From: Comamonas halotolerans
GTDB lineage: Bacteria > Pseudomonadota > Gammaproteobacteria > Burkholderiales > Burkholderiaceae_C
Assembly (NCBI RefSeq): GCF_030162935.1
Contig: NZ_JASAUZ010000073.1
Location: 100,852 to 164,851 of the forward strand
Length of the DNA stretch: 64,000 nucleotides
Reading direction: 5' to 3'
In this document: positions 63,163-64,000 of the stretch, one piece after another
How positions within the stretch are numbered: the stretch's first letter is position 1
How the letters are laid out: every line of letters starts with the position of its first letter
Notes under the pieces: model-generated
The model's database searches: none
What the model saw: only the letters and a program-made list of their open reading frames with translations
Told to the model about the DNA's origin: nothing
Program-made: the position numbers and the translations under genes

Positions 63163-64000
63163 ATGCCCAGCATCACCGAGACCTTATGGAGCCACAGCAA
63201 CCTTAGCGCCACACTGCCCCGCCAGCACGCTCGATTGCTGCAGCTGCAGCTTCCTGATGGTGCACAAGCTCCGGCCCTGGTTGTTGAGCGCATGAGTGGT
63301 CGCGAAGGCATCAATGCACTGTTTGCATTCGAGATTGACACCCTGTGCGCCGATGCAAGCTTTGACCCGGGCACCCTCATTGGCCAGGAGCTGACACTGC
63401 GCGTGCTTAAAGCCGATGGCAGCTATCGGGCCTGGCACGGCATGCTGACAGGTTGCGATGCCCTGGGAGGCGACGGCGGCCTTGCCTGCCACCGGCTGTA
63501 TCTGAGGCCCTGGCTTGCGGCACTCGCACTGCGCCGTGACAGCTATGTCTGGGGCCAGCAAACGCTGCCAGACATCCTGGCGGACATTTTTGCGAATTAC
63601 CCCAACGCCTGCTTTCAGATACAGGCCCAGCAAGCCTTCAAGCCCTATCCCACACGCGTGCAGTACCACGAGAGCGACCTTGACTTCGTGCTGCGCCTGC
63701 TGGCCGATGAAGGTCTGAGCTTGCGCTTTGAACACGAGCAAGAGCAGACAAGCACAGGCGATGCGCCACAAGCCCCCTCTCGCCACCGGCTGGTCATTTT
63801 TGATGCGCGCAATGAGCTGCCCAGCTATGCACACAGCCCCATCCGTTTTCACCGCATCGATGCCACAGAAAGCAGCGACAGCATCAGCCACCTGGAGGCT
63901 CAGCGCCAAACAATTGCCTCCAGCATCAGCGTAGCCTCGTGGAACCACGCCCGCTTGCATGCCCCCAGCGCGCAAGTGCGCTCGGTGCTGGAGCTCGGCC
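63163..64000 (+). CDS. vgrG: Type VI secretion spike protein VgrG, N-terminal part
   Basis: The frame is open from the ATG at 63163 to the right edge, giving about 279 residues. VgrG forms the trimeric tip of the type VI secretion tube. Seen here are LVVERMSGREGINALFAFEI and LIGQELTLRVLKADGSYRAW, then LYLRPWLAALALRRDSYVW, QTLPDILADIFANYP and VQYHESDLDFVLRLLADEGL, all standard landmarks of the gp27-like part. The gp5-like needle and any C-terminal effector lie beyond the window. No other T6SS gene is visible in the window. Confidence 0.92.
   Translation, partial: MPSITETLWSHSNLSATLPRQHARLLQLQLPDGAQAPALVVERMSGREGINALFAFEIDTLCADASFDPGTLIGQELTLRVLKADGSYRAWHGMLTGCDALGGDGGLACHRLYLRPWLAALALRRDSYVWGQQTLPDILADIFANYPNACFQIQAQQAFKPYPTRVQYHESDLDFVLRLLADEGLSLRFEHEQEQTSTGDAPQAPSRHRLVIFDARNELPSYAHSPIRFHRIDATESSDSISHLEAQRQTIASSISVASWNHARLHAPSAQVRSVLELG

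Noticed and set aside
63184..63975. Minus-strand frame of 263 codons at the right edge
   Set aside because: Antisense to vgrG, which has clear family landmarks and stays open to the end of the window.

Overview
The window looks like chromosomal DNA of a betaproteobacterium of the family Comamonadaceae, most likely Comamonas or a close relative. The pointers are an EarP-type EF-P with Arg32, a PhaR-type PHA regulator, a Bug-family (TctC) binding protein, several Liv-type ABC systems, the hupB / tRNA-Val / ppiD arrangement and moderately high G+C. Genus-level assignment is inference; no rRNA is present.

Layout. 1-4.7 kb: pyroglutamate release and opening (pcp fragment, pxpA, fused pxpBC) followed by a biotin carboxylase/BCCP protein. 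4.8-9.3 kb: lipid A phosphoethanolamine transferase with diacylglycerol kinase, divergent from an OmpR-type two-component system. 9.3-12.7 kb: an unknown gene, phaR and rimO. 12.9-16.1 kb: an A+T-richer stretch with a Bug protein, a MaoC-like protein and a class III CoA-transferase. 16.2-18 kb: HdeD-like and DUF4124 proteins with a decayed TetR-like remnant. 18-27 kb: putA followed by a complete livKHMGF operon, with a striking operator-like array upstream of putA. 27-35 kb: housekeeping genes (earP-efp, uvrC, pgsA, hupB, three identical tRNA-Val, ppiD, two tRNA-His). 35-39 kb: an MCE/Mla-type transport operon with no adjacent ATPase, and a porin. 39-46 kb: thiamin genes (thiOSGE and cytX, each behind a TPP riboswitch; thiD; an SH3 protein), with a MITE-like element just after thiE. 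46-57 kb: a DUF4184 protein, a small unknown, a Crp/Fnr regulator with a phosphotransferase/acyl-CoA dehydrogenase pair, and a selO-msrB-yciB-bolA-parvulin group. 55.5-62.6 kb: an acyl-CoA synthetase with a second Liv-type ABC operon. The right edge holds the start of a VgrG gene.

How genes may work together. Pcp frees 5-oxoproline, PxpABC opens it to glutamate, PutA turns proline into glutamate, and the adjacent Liv system may feed PutA. EptA releases diacylglycerol, which the adjacent DgkA recycles; the divergent two-component system is the obvious candidate regulator. EarP modifies EF-P from the same operon. ThiO, ThiS and ThiG make the thiazole, CytX may import HMP, ThiD phosphorylates HMP and ThiE joins the halves.

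The observations most worth checking are the PxpBC plus BC-BCCP parts list for a biotin-dependent carboxylase, the four GGT-N(2-3)-ACC sites spaced about two helical turns apart upstream of putA, the second Liv ATPase pair in which all degenerate motifs fall on one composite ATP site, the MCE operon without an ATPase, and the MITE-like element at thiE. No CRISPR array, integrase or complete insertion sequence was seen.
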